A DNA stretch of 64,000 nucleotides from contig DASQKI010000109.1 of the NCBI GenBank assembly GCA_035630615.1, forward strand, positions 1-64,000. The letters run 5' to 3'. Below, in pieces: positions 42,311 through 50,543 of the stretch; the first letter of the stretch is position 1; the number at the start of each line of letters is the position of its first letter. Source of the stretch: DATFRX01 sp035630615. Lineage in GTDB: Bacteria > Actinomycetota > Actinomycetes > Propionibacteriales > Nocardioidaceae. The notes beneath the pieces are model-generated. The model was not told the DNA's origin. It was given only the letters and a program-made list of their open reading frames with translations, and made no database searches. Made by a program: the position numbers and the translations under genes.

Positions 42311-43471
42311 TCAGCTGGACTTGAGGGTCAGGTTTTCGCCCGTCGCCGGGTCGAACAGGTGCATGTGCTCGGTGTTCATGAACAGCTGCGACGGCTCGCC
42401 CTCGTTGATCCGACTACTGGCGTCGAGCGACACAACGAGCTGGGTGCGGGTGCTCTCGGCTTCCAGCTCACGCTGGATCTCGGCGAGCTTGCCGGCGACC
42501 TCGGGCGAAGTCTCGAAAGGCACGTAGGCGTATTGCTCGTTGCCCAGCCACTCGATGACGTCAACCGTTGCCTGGAACGTCACGCCCCTGCTCTTGTCAG
42601 TGACCAGGCTGGCGTCCTCGAAGTGCTCTGGCCGCACGCCGGCGATGAGCAGGTCGTGGCCCTCGACCTTGCGCGCGGTTTCGGCCGGCAATGGCGCGGT
42701 GACAAAGGGCAGCTCGATCGAGCCACCTCGGACCGTCGCCGGCATGAAGTTCATCGGCGGCGAGCCGATGAAGCCGGCGACGAAGAGGTTGACAGGCTGT
42801 TCGTAGAGCTCACGCGGGGTCGCACACTGAAGCAGTACGCCGCGGTTCAACACAGCGACGCGGTCGCCGAGCGTCATCGCCTCGGTCTGGTCATGGGTGA
42901 CGTAGACCGTGGTGACGCCGAGCTTGCGCTGCAATCGAGCGATCTCGGTCCGCATCTGCCCACGAAGCTTGGCGTCGAGGTTGGATAGCGGCTCGTCGAA
43001 TAGGAAAGCCTTCGCGTCACGAACGATCGCCCGGCCCATCGCCACCCGCTGCCGCTGACCACCGGAAAGGTTGGCCGGCTTGCGGTCGAGGTGCTCGTCG
43101 AGCTCCAGCAGCTCAGACGCCTCGCGCACCTTGGCGTCGACGTCGGCCTTGCTCGCCTTGGCGAGCCGGAGCGGGAACGCGATGTTCTCGTAGACGGTCA
43201 GGTGCGGATAGAGCGCGTAGTTTTGGAACACCATCGACAGGTTGCGATCGCGAGGCGCCTTCTCGTTCACGCGTTCGCCGCCGATGATCATGTCGCCGGC
43301 GGTGATGTCCTCGAGGCCGACGATCATCCGCAGCAGGGTCGACTTTCCGCAACCGGAAGGGCCGACGAGGATCATGAACTCGCCATCGTCGACGTCGATG
43401 CTGACGTCCTTCACGGCCTCGAAACCGTCGGGGTACTTCTTGTCGATGTTCTTCATTTCAATGGTGGCCAT
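42311..43471 (-). CDS. sugar ABC transporter ATP-binding protein (UgpC/MsmK type), first ATPase
   Basis: 386 aa. The ABC motifs are complete: GPSGCGKSTLLRMIVGLED, MVFQNYALYPHLTVYEN, NLSGGQRQRVAMGRAI, LFDEPLSNLDAKLRGQ, VTHDQTEAMTLGDR. The C-terminal extension carries the TOBE/MalK-type domain (IAGVRPEHFEDA). It is coupled closely to the permeases (6 bp after the upstream permease stop) and is the likely main energiser of the importer. Confidence 0.95.
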   Translation of the reverse strand: MATIEMKNIDKKYPDGFEAVKDVSIDVDDGEFMILVGPSGCGKSTLLRMIVGLEDITAGDMIIGGERVNEKAPRDRNLSMVFQNYALYPHLTVYENIAFPLRLAKASKADVDAKVREASELLELDEHLDRKPANLSGGQRQRVAMGRAIVRDAKAFLFDEPLSNLDAKLRGQMRTEIARLQRKLGVTTVYVTHDQTEAMTLGDRVAVLNRGVLLQCATPRELYEQPVNLFVAGFIGSPPMNFMPATVRGGSIELPFVTAPLPAETARKVEGHDLLIAGVRPEHFEDASLVTDKSRGVTFQATVDVIEWLGNEQYAYVPFETSPEVAGKLAEIQRELEAESTRTQLVVSLDASSRINEGEPSQLFMNTEHMHLFDPATGENLTLKSS

Positions 43472-43477
43472 AAGGCA

Positions 43478-44317
43478 TCAACCCTTCACGGCACCGGAGG
43501 TCAACCCGGCGACGATTCTGCGCTGGAACAAAAGCACGATGATGATGATCGGGATGGTGACGATCACGGACGCGGCCGAGATGGTCGCCACCGCGGGGTT
43601 GAACTGGTCCGGTCCGACGAAGAAGGCCAACTGGGCCGGGACGGGTCGCGCGTTGGTTGACGACGTCAGCGAGATTCCGAAGATGAAGTCGTTCCAGGCA
43701 AAGAAGAACACCAGGATCGACGCGGTGAACACTCCCGGCGCCGCGAGTGGCACGATCACCTTCCGGAACGCCTGCCACGAGGTCGCCCCGTCGACCTGGG
43801 CCGCCTGCTCCATCTCCCAGGGGATCTCCCGGAAGAACGCCGACAGCGTCCAGATCGCCAGCGGCAGCGTGAAGGACATGTACGGGATGATCAGTCCCGG
43901 CCACGTGTTGTAGAGGTTCAGCGTGGTCCACAGCTCGAACAACGGGCCGATCAGCGACACGACGGGGAACATCGCAATCGCCAACGCCAGCGACAACACC
44001 GCCCGCTTCCCCCAGAAGTCGAGTCGTGCGATGGCGTAGGCGCACACCGTCGCGAGCCCCACCGACAGCACCGTCGCGATAATCGAGATCCCGAACGAGT
44101 TGTACAGCGCTCGCCGGAAGTCCACGTTGTGGATCACGGAGTCGTAGTTGTCCCACGTCCAGGTCTCCGGGAGGAACCCGGGGTTACCGACCGGATTCTC
44201 CGGCTTGAACGAGACGGAGATGATCCAGGCAACCGGCAGCAGACACCAGACGAGAATCACGAGAACGCCGACGATCATGCCGACGATCGACCAAGGACTG
44301 CGCTTGCCGCCCATCAT
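43478..44317 (-). CDS. carbohydrate ABC transporter permease (MalG/SugB type)
   Basis: 279 aa, six helices. The EAA loop EQAAQVDGATSWQAFRKVIV PLAAPGVF contacts the ATPase. The N-terminal SFKPENPVGNPGFLPETWTW loop is typical of MalG-type subunits. Its start codons ATGATG overlap the previous permease stop (TGA), giving coupled translation. Confidence 0.95.
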   Translation of the reverse strand: MMGGKRSPWSIVGMIVGVLVILVWCLLPVAWIISVSFKPENPVGNPGFLPETWTWDNYDSVIHNVDFRRALYNSFGISIIATVLSVGLATVCAYAIARLDFWGKRAVLSLALAIAMFPVVSLIGPLFELWTTLNLYNTWPGLIIPYMSFTLPLAIWTLSAFFREIPWEMEQAAQVDGATSWQAFRKVIVPLAAPGVFTASILVFFFAWNDFIFGISLTSSTNARPVPAQLAFFVGPDQFNPAVATISAASVIVTIPIIIIVLLFQRRIVAGLTSGAVKG

Positions 44318-45234
44318 GCCTCCCCTCGCGCGCGGGCCAGATCGACCCGGAAGACCTTAACGATCAGGAATGCCAACACCAGGACGCTGAGGAACAACAG
44401 CACCGACAGCGCCGAGCCGACACCGAGCTCGAACTGCTCGATGACCTGCCGATAGGTGAGGAACGAAACGGACTCGGTGTCTTGTGCACCTCGAGTCATG
44501 ATGAAGATGTTGTCGAAGATCCGGAAGGCGTCGAGCGCCCGGAACAAGACGGCCACCATGATCGCGGCCTTCATGTTCGGGATGATCACCTTCCACAACC
44601 GCTGCGACCATGTCGCGCCGTCGACCTTGGCCGCTTCGATCATGTCCTCGGAGATCTGCGACAGGCCGGCCAGCAACAGCAGCGCCATGAACGGCGTGGT
44701 CTTCCAGATCTCAGACGCACAGATCGCGAACATCGCCGGCCAGTGACTGCCGAACCAGTTGTAGTCGTCACTGACGAAAGGCAGCCATTGGTTGATGAAG
44801 CCGTTGTTGATGCTGAAGGCGAACTGCCAGGCGAAGGCGGAGACGACGGTGATGATGCCGTAGGGGATCAGGATCGACGTCCTGATCACTCCTCTCGCGA
44901 AGATCAACCGGTGCATCACCATCGCGAACACGAACCCGATGACCAGCTCGACCGCGACCGTCACGACCATGATGAACACGGTGTTCCAGATGTCCTGCCA
45001 CCACAGCGAGTCCGTGAGGACGTTCCAGTAGTTCGACAGGCCGACGAACTCTCGGTCGTCCGGAGCGGTCAGCCGATACTGGTACAGGGACAGGTAGAGC
45101 GCTTTGCCCATCGGATAGGCGGTCACCACCAGCATGACCACGATGGCGGGCGCCACCAGCTTCCAGGCCAACCGGTTCTCGCCTCGGGCTCGTTCGGTCA
45201 TCCGCGCCTTATGTGTAGTAGTCGCTGCACTCAT
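44314..45234 (-). CDS. sugar ABC transporter permease (MalF/SugA type)
   Basis: 306 aa, six helices. The EAA loop reads EAAKVDGATWSQRLWKVIIP and the loop MTRGAQDTESVSFLTYRQVI matches trehalose/maltose importers such as mycobacterial SugA. With the MalG-type partner it forms the channel. It starts 16 bp after the binding-protein stop. Confidence 0.95.
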   Translation of the reverse strand: MSAATTTHKARMTERARGENRLAWKLVAPAIVVMLVVTAYPMGKALYLSLYQYRLTAPDDREFVGLSNYWNVLTDSLWWQDIWNTVFIMVVTVAVELVIGFVFAMVMHRLIFARGVIRTSILIPYGIITVVSAFAWQFAFSINNGFINQWLPFVSDDYNWFGSHWPAMFAICASEIWKTTPFMALLLLAGLSQISEDMIEAAKVDGATWSQRLWKVIIPNMKAAIMVAVLFRALDAFRIFDNIFIMTRGAQDTESVSFLTYRQVIEQFELGVGSALSVLLFLSVLVLAFLIVKVFRVDLARARGEA

Positions 45235-45250
45235 GGGCGTCGCCTCCCTT

Positions 45251-46675
45251 CTAGACCAGACTCTTGCCGGCGAGCGCGGACTGGATGAACGACGCGGAAT
45301 CCTGTGGCGTCGACTGCGGATCGACGGAATCGGCCGGATGCCACTGGTTCAGGACGCCGAGCACGATCGAGCTCCAGTACGGCGTCGGCGGCCGTGGTCC
45401 GGCGGTGTCGATGCTGTCGCGGTAGAGCGCCAGCAGGTCCGGCGGGAAGGCCTTGGTCAGTTCGGGTGCCGCGTACGCCTCCTCGCTGGCCGGCATGTTC
45501 CCGGTGTCGATCGCATACTGGATCTGATTATCGACCGACGTGATACAGGCGGCCGCCTCCATGGCGAGTTCCGGGTCGTCGCTGTACGCCCCGATGCCCA
45601 GGTCGATGCCGCCGATCGGTGGCGCGGACGCCTCGCCTGCGACGGTCGCTGGGTACCGCGCCCATCCCATGTCGTCGAAGGTGTCCTTGAACTCCGGCGT
45701 GTTGTAGTTGGCGTACGCGAAGGTCCAATTGACCATGAAGCCACCAGGATCGGCGAACGGACCGAGCACGGTGCCTTCGTTGGACACCGAGAGGTCGGCC
45801 TCGGCGGCCGGCGAGCTGGCGAGCTTCTGGATGACCTGGGCGGCCTCGACACCGGCCTCGGAGCCGATGTCGATACTGGCGTCGGCGCCAGCCTCGGTGT
45901 CGGACACAATGTCGCCGCCCGCCCCCTCGATGAGGGCGTTGATCCAGACGACATAGCCCTCGTACTTGTTGGCCTGGACACCGACGAAGCCGCCTTGGTC
46001 GGACGCAGCGTCGATGATGTCGTCCCAGGTCACCGGCTGGCCGTCCTGATTGAGGAGAACGCCGGGCTCGGCTGGTGTCGACGTGTAGGTGAACCCGGCA
46101 TCCTCGGCCATCGACTTCCGGAACCACAGCACCTGGGTGTTCGCCCACAACGGGGCCGCGACCAACTCATCATTCCAGGTCGCACCCTCGATCGCGCCCT
46201 GGAGGACGCCTTCGGAAAACTCGGTCTGCATGTCGGCAGGAATCGGCGCGAGGAATCCGGCGTCGGCAAACTCGGCGACAAAGACCGGGTCCAGGCTCAT
46301 CAGGTCGATGGTGTTGTCCTCGGCGGCGAGCCGCCGGGCCAACTGGATCCGCTGCTCACTCGCGCTCTGGGGTAGCAACTCGACCTCGATGTCGTACTCG
46401 TCGGACTCTTCGCTGCAGCGCTGAGCGATCCCGCTCTGGCCGAGATTGGCCTCTGTGGTGGGATCCGGATTGATGTACCACGTCAGGGTGGTCTCGCCGC
46501 CGCCGCCGCCGTCGTCTCCGAGGAAGGCGTCGCTCCCGCAGGCCGCGAGGGGAGTGACGGCGAGCGTCAGTCCAGTCGCCAGCGCGGCTCGGCGCCGGAG
46601 CCTGGCCCGTAGATCTCGCCAGGGTGGTAGCCACCCGGCGGATCCGTCATGAGGTCGATGTCGCGCGATGCTCAT
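45251..46675 (-). CDS. sugar-binding lipoprotein of an ABC importer (LpqY-like)
   Basis: 474 aa. Signal peptide with lipobox LAAC (TPLAACGSD), then a type-1 solute-binding fold: TTLTWYINPDPTTEANLG, EGATWNDELVAAPLWANTQV LWFRK, and conserved ITSVDNQIQYAIDTGNMPAS. The order binding protein - SugA - SugB - ATPase is that of the mycobacterial trehalose-recycling system LpqY-SugABC, so trehalose or a maltose-type sugar is a reasonable guess, not proven. GGAGGG lies 6 nt before ATG 46675; an upstream ATG at 46681 abuts that site and is less likely. Confidence 0.92.
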   Translation of the reverse strand: MSIARHRPHDGSAGWLPPWRDLRARLRRRAALATGLTLAVTPLAACGSDAFLGDDGGGGGETTLTWYINPDPTTEANLGQSGIAQRCSEESDEYDIEVELLPQSASEQRIQLARRLAAEDNTIDLMSLDPVFVAEFADAGFLAPIPADMQTEFSEGVLQGAIEGATWNDELVAAPLWANTQVLWFRKSMAEDAGFTYTSTPAEPGVLLNQDGQPVTWDDIIDAASDQGGFVGVQANKYEGYVVWINALIEGAGGDIVSDTEAGADASIDIGSEAGVEAAQVIQKLASSPAAEADLSVSNEGTVLGPFADPGGFMVNWTFAYANYNTPEFKDTFDDMGWARYPATVAGEASAPPIGGIDLGIGAYSDDPELAMEAAACITSVDNQIQYAIDTGNMPASEEAYAAPELTKAFPPDLLALYRDSIDTAGPRPPTPYWSSIVLGVLNQWHPADSVDPQSTPQDSASFIQSALAGKSLV

Positions 46676-46777
46676 CTGCATCCCTCCGGACTCTTTGCAC
46701 CCACCAGTGCATGCCACACCGGGGCCTCCGAGAGGGTCCAGCCGTCAACACGCACCGTTGCGATGTTGCTGCGTTTT

Positions 46778-46808
46778 ATCGGCCTCATCTTGTCGCTGTT
46801 TGGCCGAT
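46778..46808. promoter_or_regulatory. inverted repeat upstream of the sugar-transport cluster
   Basis: ATCGGCC (46778-46784) and GGCCGAT (46802-46808), 17 bp apart, about 100 bp before the binding-protein start. It could be a LacI/ROK-type operator; this is inference only. I saw nothing else clear in the 197-bp gap 46676-46872. Confidence 0.3.
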
Positions 46809-46872
46809 CCGTCGAGAGGACACCCGTAGGCAATCCCGAATTCACGTAACGGTTTGACCGCCAAGGCCACCG

Positions 46873-48198
46873 TCAGATCTGCAGATCCTCGAGCATCTCG
46901 GTGACGAGGGCGGCGATCGGCGAACGCTCCGATCGAGTCAGGGTCACGTGCGCGAACAGCGGATGGCCTTTGAGCTTCTCGACTACGGCGACCACGCCGT
47001 CGTGCCGACCGACCCGGAGGTTGTCGCGCTGGGCGACGTCATGGGTCAGGACGACCTTGGAGTTGGCGCCGATCCGCGACAGCACGGTCAGCAAGACGTT
47101 GCGCTCGAGTGACTGCGCCTCGTCGACGACCACGAACGCGTCGTGCAGCGACCGGCCGCGAATGTGTGTGAGCGGCAGGACCTCCAACATGTCACGATCG
47201 AGCACCTCGTCGATCACGTCGCTCGTCGTGACCGCACCGAGGGTGTCGAAGACGGCCTGCGCCCACGGCTGCATCTTCTCCGACTCACTGCCGGGCAGAT
47301 AGCCGAGCTCTTGGCCACCGACGGCGAACAGCGGCCGGAACACGACGACCCTGCGATGCTGGCGACGCTCCATGACGGCCTCGAGTCCGGCGCACAGCGC
47401 CAGCGCCGACTTGCCGGTGCCGGCCCGGCCGCCGAGCGACACGATGCCGACGTCCGGATCGAGCAGGAGGTCGAGCGCGACCCGCTGCTCGGCCGACCGC
47501 CCTCGAATGCCGAACGCCTCGCGATCGCCGCGCACCAGGCGTACTCGCTTGTCGGGCCCGACCCGGCCGAGCGCACTTCCGCGTTCGGACGCGAGGACGA
47601 GTCCGGTGTGGCAGGGCAGGTCGGCCGCCGCGTCCAGCTCGCAGGTGCCCTCCGCGTACAGCTCGTCGAGATCGGCCGCCGACGCGCCGATCTCCGCCAT
47701 GCCGGTCCAGCCGGACTCCATGGCGAGCTCGGCCCGATATTCCTCGGCCGTCAGCCCGACCGAGCTGGCCTTCACCCGCAGCGGCAGATCCTTGGACACC
47801 AGGGTGACCTCGGCGCCTTCGATCGCGAAATTGCGCGCGACCGCGAGGATCCGGGTGTCGTTGTCGCCGAGGCGGAATCCCGGCGGCAGCGACTCCGGCT
47901 TGGAATGGTTGAGCTCGACGCGGATCGTGCCACCGCGATCGCCGATCGGGATCGGCGTGTCCAGGACTCCGTGGTGCACCCGCAGCTCGTCGAGGTAGCG
48001 CAGCGCCGCCCGGGCGAAGTAGCCCAACTCCGGGTGGTGCCGCTTGGCCTCGAGCTCGGTGATCACGACGATCGGGAGAACGACATCGTGCTCGTCGAAA
48101 CGCAGTATGGCGCGGGGATCGGCCAGCAAGACGCTGGTGTCGAGGACGTACGTCCGCACTTTCGACCTGGACCCGCGCTTGCCAGTCGAACCTGCCAC
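46873..48198 (-). CDS. PIN-PhoH fusion protein (PhoH2 type)
   Basis: 441 aa. A PIN ribonuclease domain begins at VRTYVLDTSVLLADP (D20 is a metal ligand; others in VVITELEAK and LGDNDTRILAVA). It is followed by a PhoH ATPase with Walker A GGRAGTGKS (256-264), FVVVDEAQSLERN and LSRIGANSKVVLTHD. Mycobacterial PhoH2 is an ATP-dependent RNA helicase and ribonuclease, and in that genus an upstream overlapping gene encodes an antitoxin. Here no such upstream ORF is visible. The start is GTG 48198, 7 nt after TAGCGT. Confidence 0.95.
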   Translation of the reverse strand: MAGSTGKRGSRSKVRTYVLDTSVLLADPRAILRFDEHDVVLPIVVITELEAKRHHPELGYFARAALRYLDELRVHHGVLDTPIPIGDRGGTIRVELNHSKPESLPPGFRLGDNDTRILAVARNFAIEGAEVTLVSKDLPLRVKASSVGLTAEEYRAELAMESGWTGMAEIGASAADLDELYAEGTCELDAAADLPCHTGLVLASERGSALGRVGPDKRVRLVRGDREAFGIRGRSAEQRVALDLLLDPDVGIVSLGGRAGTGKSALALCAGLEAVMERRQHRRVVVFRPLFAVGGQELGYLPGSESEKMQPWAQAVFDTLGAVTTSDVIDEVLDRDMLEVLPLTHIRGRSLHDAFVVVDEAQSLERNVLLTVLSRIGANSKVVLTHDVAQRDNLRVGRHDGVVAVVEKLKGHPLFAHVTLTRSERSPIAALVTEMLEDLQI

Positions 48199-48205
48199 GT
48201 CGGTG

Positions 48206-48211
48206 ACGCTA
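48206..48211 (-). promoter_or_regulatory. -10 box for phoH (leaderless spacing)
   Basis: TAGCGT on the minus strand, 7 nt before GTG 48198. Confidence 0.5.
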
Positions 48212-48265
48212 CGTCCGGAAGATGTCGATCAGGTGACGACACGCCCGAACCCGTGGGCGTCGGAA

Positions 48266-48319
48266 CCAAGTTGTCATGCACATGTGGAGTCAGGGCTCCA
48301 TATGTGCCTGACAAGTTGG
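48266..48319. repeat. palindrome, family C copy 1
   Basis: 24-bp arms at 48266-48289 and 48296-48319 with three mismatches and a 6-nt loop; it contains TTGTCATGCACAT and TGTGCCTGACAA. The related element at 61867 has TTGTCATGCGCAT in the same place. It ends 6 bp from the uppS stop. Confidence 0.85.
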
Positions 48320-48324
48320 GAGGG

Positions 48325-49086
48325 TCAGCGGCCGAAGCGACGCTCGCGCGCGGCGTACGACCGGATGGCGCGGAGGAAGTCGACCCGCCGGAAGTCGGGC
48401 CACAGCGCCTCGCAGAAGTAGAACTCGCTGTGCACGCTCTGCCAGAGCAGGAACCCGCCGAGACGCTGCTCCCCCGACGTACGGATCACCAGGTCGGGGT
48501 CGGGCTGGCCCTTGGTGTACAGATGCTCTGCGATGTGCTCGACGTCGAGCAGCTCGGCCAGCTCCTCTATGGTCGTGCCCTTGGACGCGTGATCATGGAG
48601 GAGCGCCCGCACCGCGTCGGCCAGCTCGTGCCGCCCGCCGTATCCGACGGCCGCGTTGACCGTCATACCGCGGACGTCGCGGGTCGAGTCGGCGGCCGAC
48701 TTGAGTCGGCTCACCGTCGGCGTCGGCAGCAGGTCGAGGGCGCCGAGCACCTGGATCCGCCATTGCTGCTGCGCCGCCAGCGCGTCGACGAGGTCCTCGA
48801 TGACGTCGAGCAACTCCACCAGCTCACTTTGCGGACGCTCGAGGTTGTCGGTCGAGAGCAACCACAAGGTGACGACCTCGACGTCGAGCTCGTCGCACCA
48901 GCTGAGGAAGTCGATGATCTTGTCGGCGCCGGCCTGATAGCCGCCATGCACCTCGGTGCCGGCTCCCCGCGCCCAGCGCCGGTTGCCGTCGACGATGGCA
49001 CCGACGTGCTTCGGCAGCTGATCGGGAGCCAGCTTGGCGACTAGGCGACGTTCGTAGGCGCCGTAGACGAACTCCCGCAAGCGCAT
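48325..49086 (-). CDS. uppS: isoprenyl (cis-prenyl) transferase, UppS family
   Basis: 253 aa. The signature PKHVGAIVDGNRRWARGAG places the catalytic Asp at D33. Further motifs: TLWLLSTDNLERP, NAAVGYGGRHELADAVR, DLVIRTSGEQRLGGFLLWQS. It condenses IPP onto an allylic diphosphate with cis geometry. Gene position beside hemolysin III and phoH matches M. tuberculosis Rv1086, which makes the short Z,E-farnesyl product, so this may be the short-chain enzyme rather than the decaprenyl one. AGAAGGG precedes ATG 49086. Confidence 0.93.
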   Translation of the reverse strand: MRLREFVYGAYERRLVAKLAPDQLPKHVGAIVDGNRRWARGAGTEVHGGYQAGADKIIDFLSWCDELDVEVVTLWLLSTDNLERPQSELVELLDVIEDLVDALAAQQQWRIQVLGALDLLPTPTVSRLKSAADSTRDVRGMTVNAAVGYGGRHELADAVRALLHDHASKGTTIEELAELLDVEHIAEHLYTKGQPDPDLVIRTSGEQRLGGFLLWQSVHSEFYFCEALWPDFRRVDFLRAIRSYAARERRFGR

Positions 49087-49172
49087 CGAGAAGCCCTTCT
49101 GGCATCGGTGTGATGTCGCCCCCATTGATTCCGTACGCGTCAGGCTACCCCTCGTTTAGGTCGATCCATGGT

Positions 49173-49178
49173 TAGGCT
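49173..49178 (+). promoter_or_regulatory. -10 box of the hemolysin III gene
   Basis: TAGGCT, about 35 nt before ATG 49214, so unlike many neighbours this gene has a leader and a ribosome binding site (GGGAG). Confidence 0.4.
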
Positions 49179-49213
49179 GTTTGGAGACGACCGACGGAGC
49201 TGGTGGGAGCCCC

Positions 49214-49918
49214 ATGACATCGACTGAGCGCATCGGCGCCGTGACGCACGACGTCGGCGACCGAATCCGCGAGGCGGCGCATCAGGTCAAGCCACGGATG
49301 CGCGGCTGGCTGCACGCGACCACGCTGCCCCTGTCCCTGGCGGCGGGCATCGTCTTGGTCGTGCTGTCGCCGACACCTGAGGTCAAGATCGCAAGTGCCG
49401 TCTTCTGCGTATCGGCGTCGCTGGTCTTCGGCGTCAGTGCGGTCTATCACACGCGGACGTGGGAGCCGCGAGCCAGCGGGATCCTGAAACGGCTCGACCA
49501 CGCCACCATCTTCCTGCTGATCGCGGGCACCTATACGCCGTTCACGCTGCTGCTGCTCGACGACCGCAACGCCACGCTCCTGCTGTCCGTAGTCTGGATC
49601 GGAGCGTTGATCGGCGTGGCGTTCCGAGTGTTGTGGGTCGGCGCCCCGCGTTGGCTCTATGTGCCGGTCTACATGGCCCTCGGCTGGGCCGCGGCGTTCT
49701 GGCTCGGCGACTTCGCCCGGGCCAGCGGACCGGCCGTTTTGACGCTCATCATCGTCGGCGGTGTGCTCTACTCGCTCGGCGCTCTGGTCTACGGGCTGAA
49801 GCGGCCCAATCCGTCGCCGCGGTGGTTCGGATTCCACGAGATCTTTCACACGCTCACGATCGCCGCGTTCACGGCCCACTACGTCGGCGTCTCGCTGGCG
49901 GCGTACTCCCTGCGCTGA
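49214..49918 (+). CDS. hemolysin III family (PAQR-like) membrane protein
   Basis: 234 aa with seven helices. The conserved PAQR-type sites are present: SASLVFGVSAVYHTRTW, RLDHATIFLLIAGTYTPFTL and the final FHEIFHTLTIAAFTAHYVG with its His cluster. These histidines bind a metal in related receptors and suggest a hydrolase-like site in the membrane. The hemolysin name is historical. ATG 49214 has GGGAG upstream. Confidence 0.92.
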   Translation: MTSTERIGAVTHDVGDRIREAAHQVKPRMRGWLHATTLPLSLAAGIVLVVLSPTPEVKIASAVFCVSASLVFGVSAVYHTRTWEPRASGILKRLDHATIFLLIAGTYTPFTLLLLDDRNATLLLSVVWIGALIGVAFRVLWVGAPRWLYVPVYMALGWAAAFWLGDFARASGPAVLTLIIVGGVLYSLGALVYGLKRPNPSPRWFGFHEIFHTLTIAAFTAHYVGVSLAAYSLR

Positions 49919-49931
49919 CCAACAGCCGCGA

Positions 49932-49990
49932 CTGTTGGCGCGAAACCGCAGCTGGCGGGCCGACGTTGGTACAAATTCGCGCCAACAGTC
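49932..49990. repeat. palindrome, family A copy 2
   Basis: Perfect 14-bp arms ACTGTTGGCGCGAA at 49932-49945 and its complement at 49977-49990. The outer arm is the same as at 15350. It sits between the convergent hemolysin III gene and the small regulator-like gene. Confidence 0.85.
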
Positions 49991-49996
49991 TGTTGA

Positions 49997-50512
49997 TCAG
50001 GCGGCCGGACCCCGCTCGCGAACCTCTTCGACCTTGGTCATCGCGTCGCGAAGCTCGGCCAGCCAATCGTCGGAGTGTTGTGCCACCAGGCGTACGCACC
50101 AGCCGAGCGCGTCGCTGCGAGACCGCGCCACGCCGGAGTCGACCAGAGTGTCGAGGACCTGACGCTCGGGCTGTCGTAGCCGCGTCATCACCGGGGCCGC
50201 GAGCGTCGTGAACATCTGACGCTCGCCGCCGACCTCGACGCCCCACGCCACCTTGCGGTCCGCCGAGCGCTCGAGCTCGCGGGCGATCCGAATCCGCTGG
50301 TCACGGGTCGACTCGCGAAAGCGCTTGACCCGGCCGGCGATCGCCGCGTCGTGCTCGTCGTCGGCCACTCCCTCGCCCCGCTCGGGCTCAGCCAGCTCGC
50401 CCACGATGACGATCTCGTCGCGGTCAACTTCGACGGCCGGCTCGCCGACGAACCAGTCGTCTGGCAGCCGGCCGGTCAGCCAGCCCCGAATCTTCTCGTT
50501 CGATGCAGTCAT
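49997..50512 (-). CDS. uncharacterised protein with a ribbon-helix-helix-like C-terminus
   Basis: 171 aa, soluble, acidic. I do not recognise the first 110 residues (DDWFVGEPAVEVDRDEIVIV). The C-terminal segment LDTLVDSGVARSRSDALGWC VRLV looks like a short ribbon-helix-helix DNA-binding unit (the ARSRSDAL turn). An AT-rich perfect palindrome abuts its start codon, which would fit a self-regulating DNA-binding protein. Function is otherwise unknown. Confidence 0.65.
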   Translation of the reverse strand: MTASNEKIRGWLTGRLPDDWFVGEPAVEVDRDEIVIVGELAEPERGEGVADDEHDAAIAGRVKRFRESTRDQRIRIARELERSADRKVAWGVEVGGERQMFTTLAAPVMTRLRQPERQVLDTLVDSGVARSRSDALGWCVRLVAQHSDDWLAELRDAMTKVEEVRERGPAA

Positions 50513-50527
50513 GTAATTATGATTACA
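50512..50527 (-). promoter_or_regulatory. AT-rich palindrome at the start of the small regulator-like gene
   Basis: TGTAAT and ATTACA around TATG, a perfect 6-bp inverted repeat overlapping the first base of ATG 50512. The minus strand also offers TAATCA at -10 position, so it may be promoter and operator at once. Confidence 0.55.
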
Positions 50528-50543
50528 GCATTACCGCGTCGGT

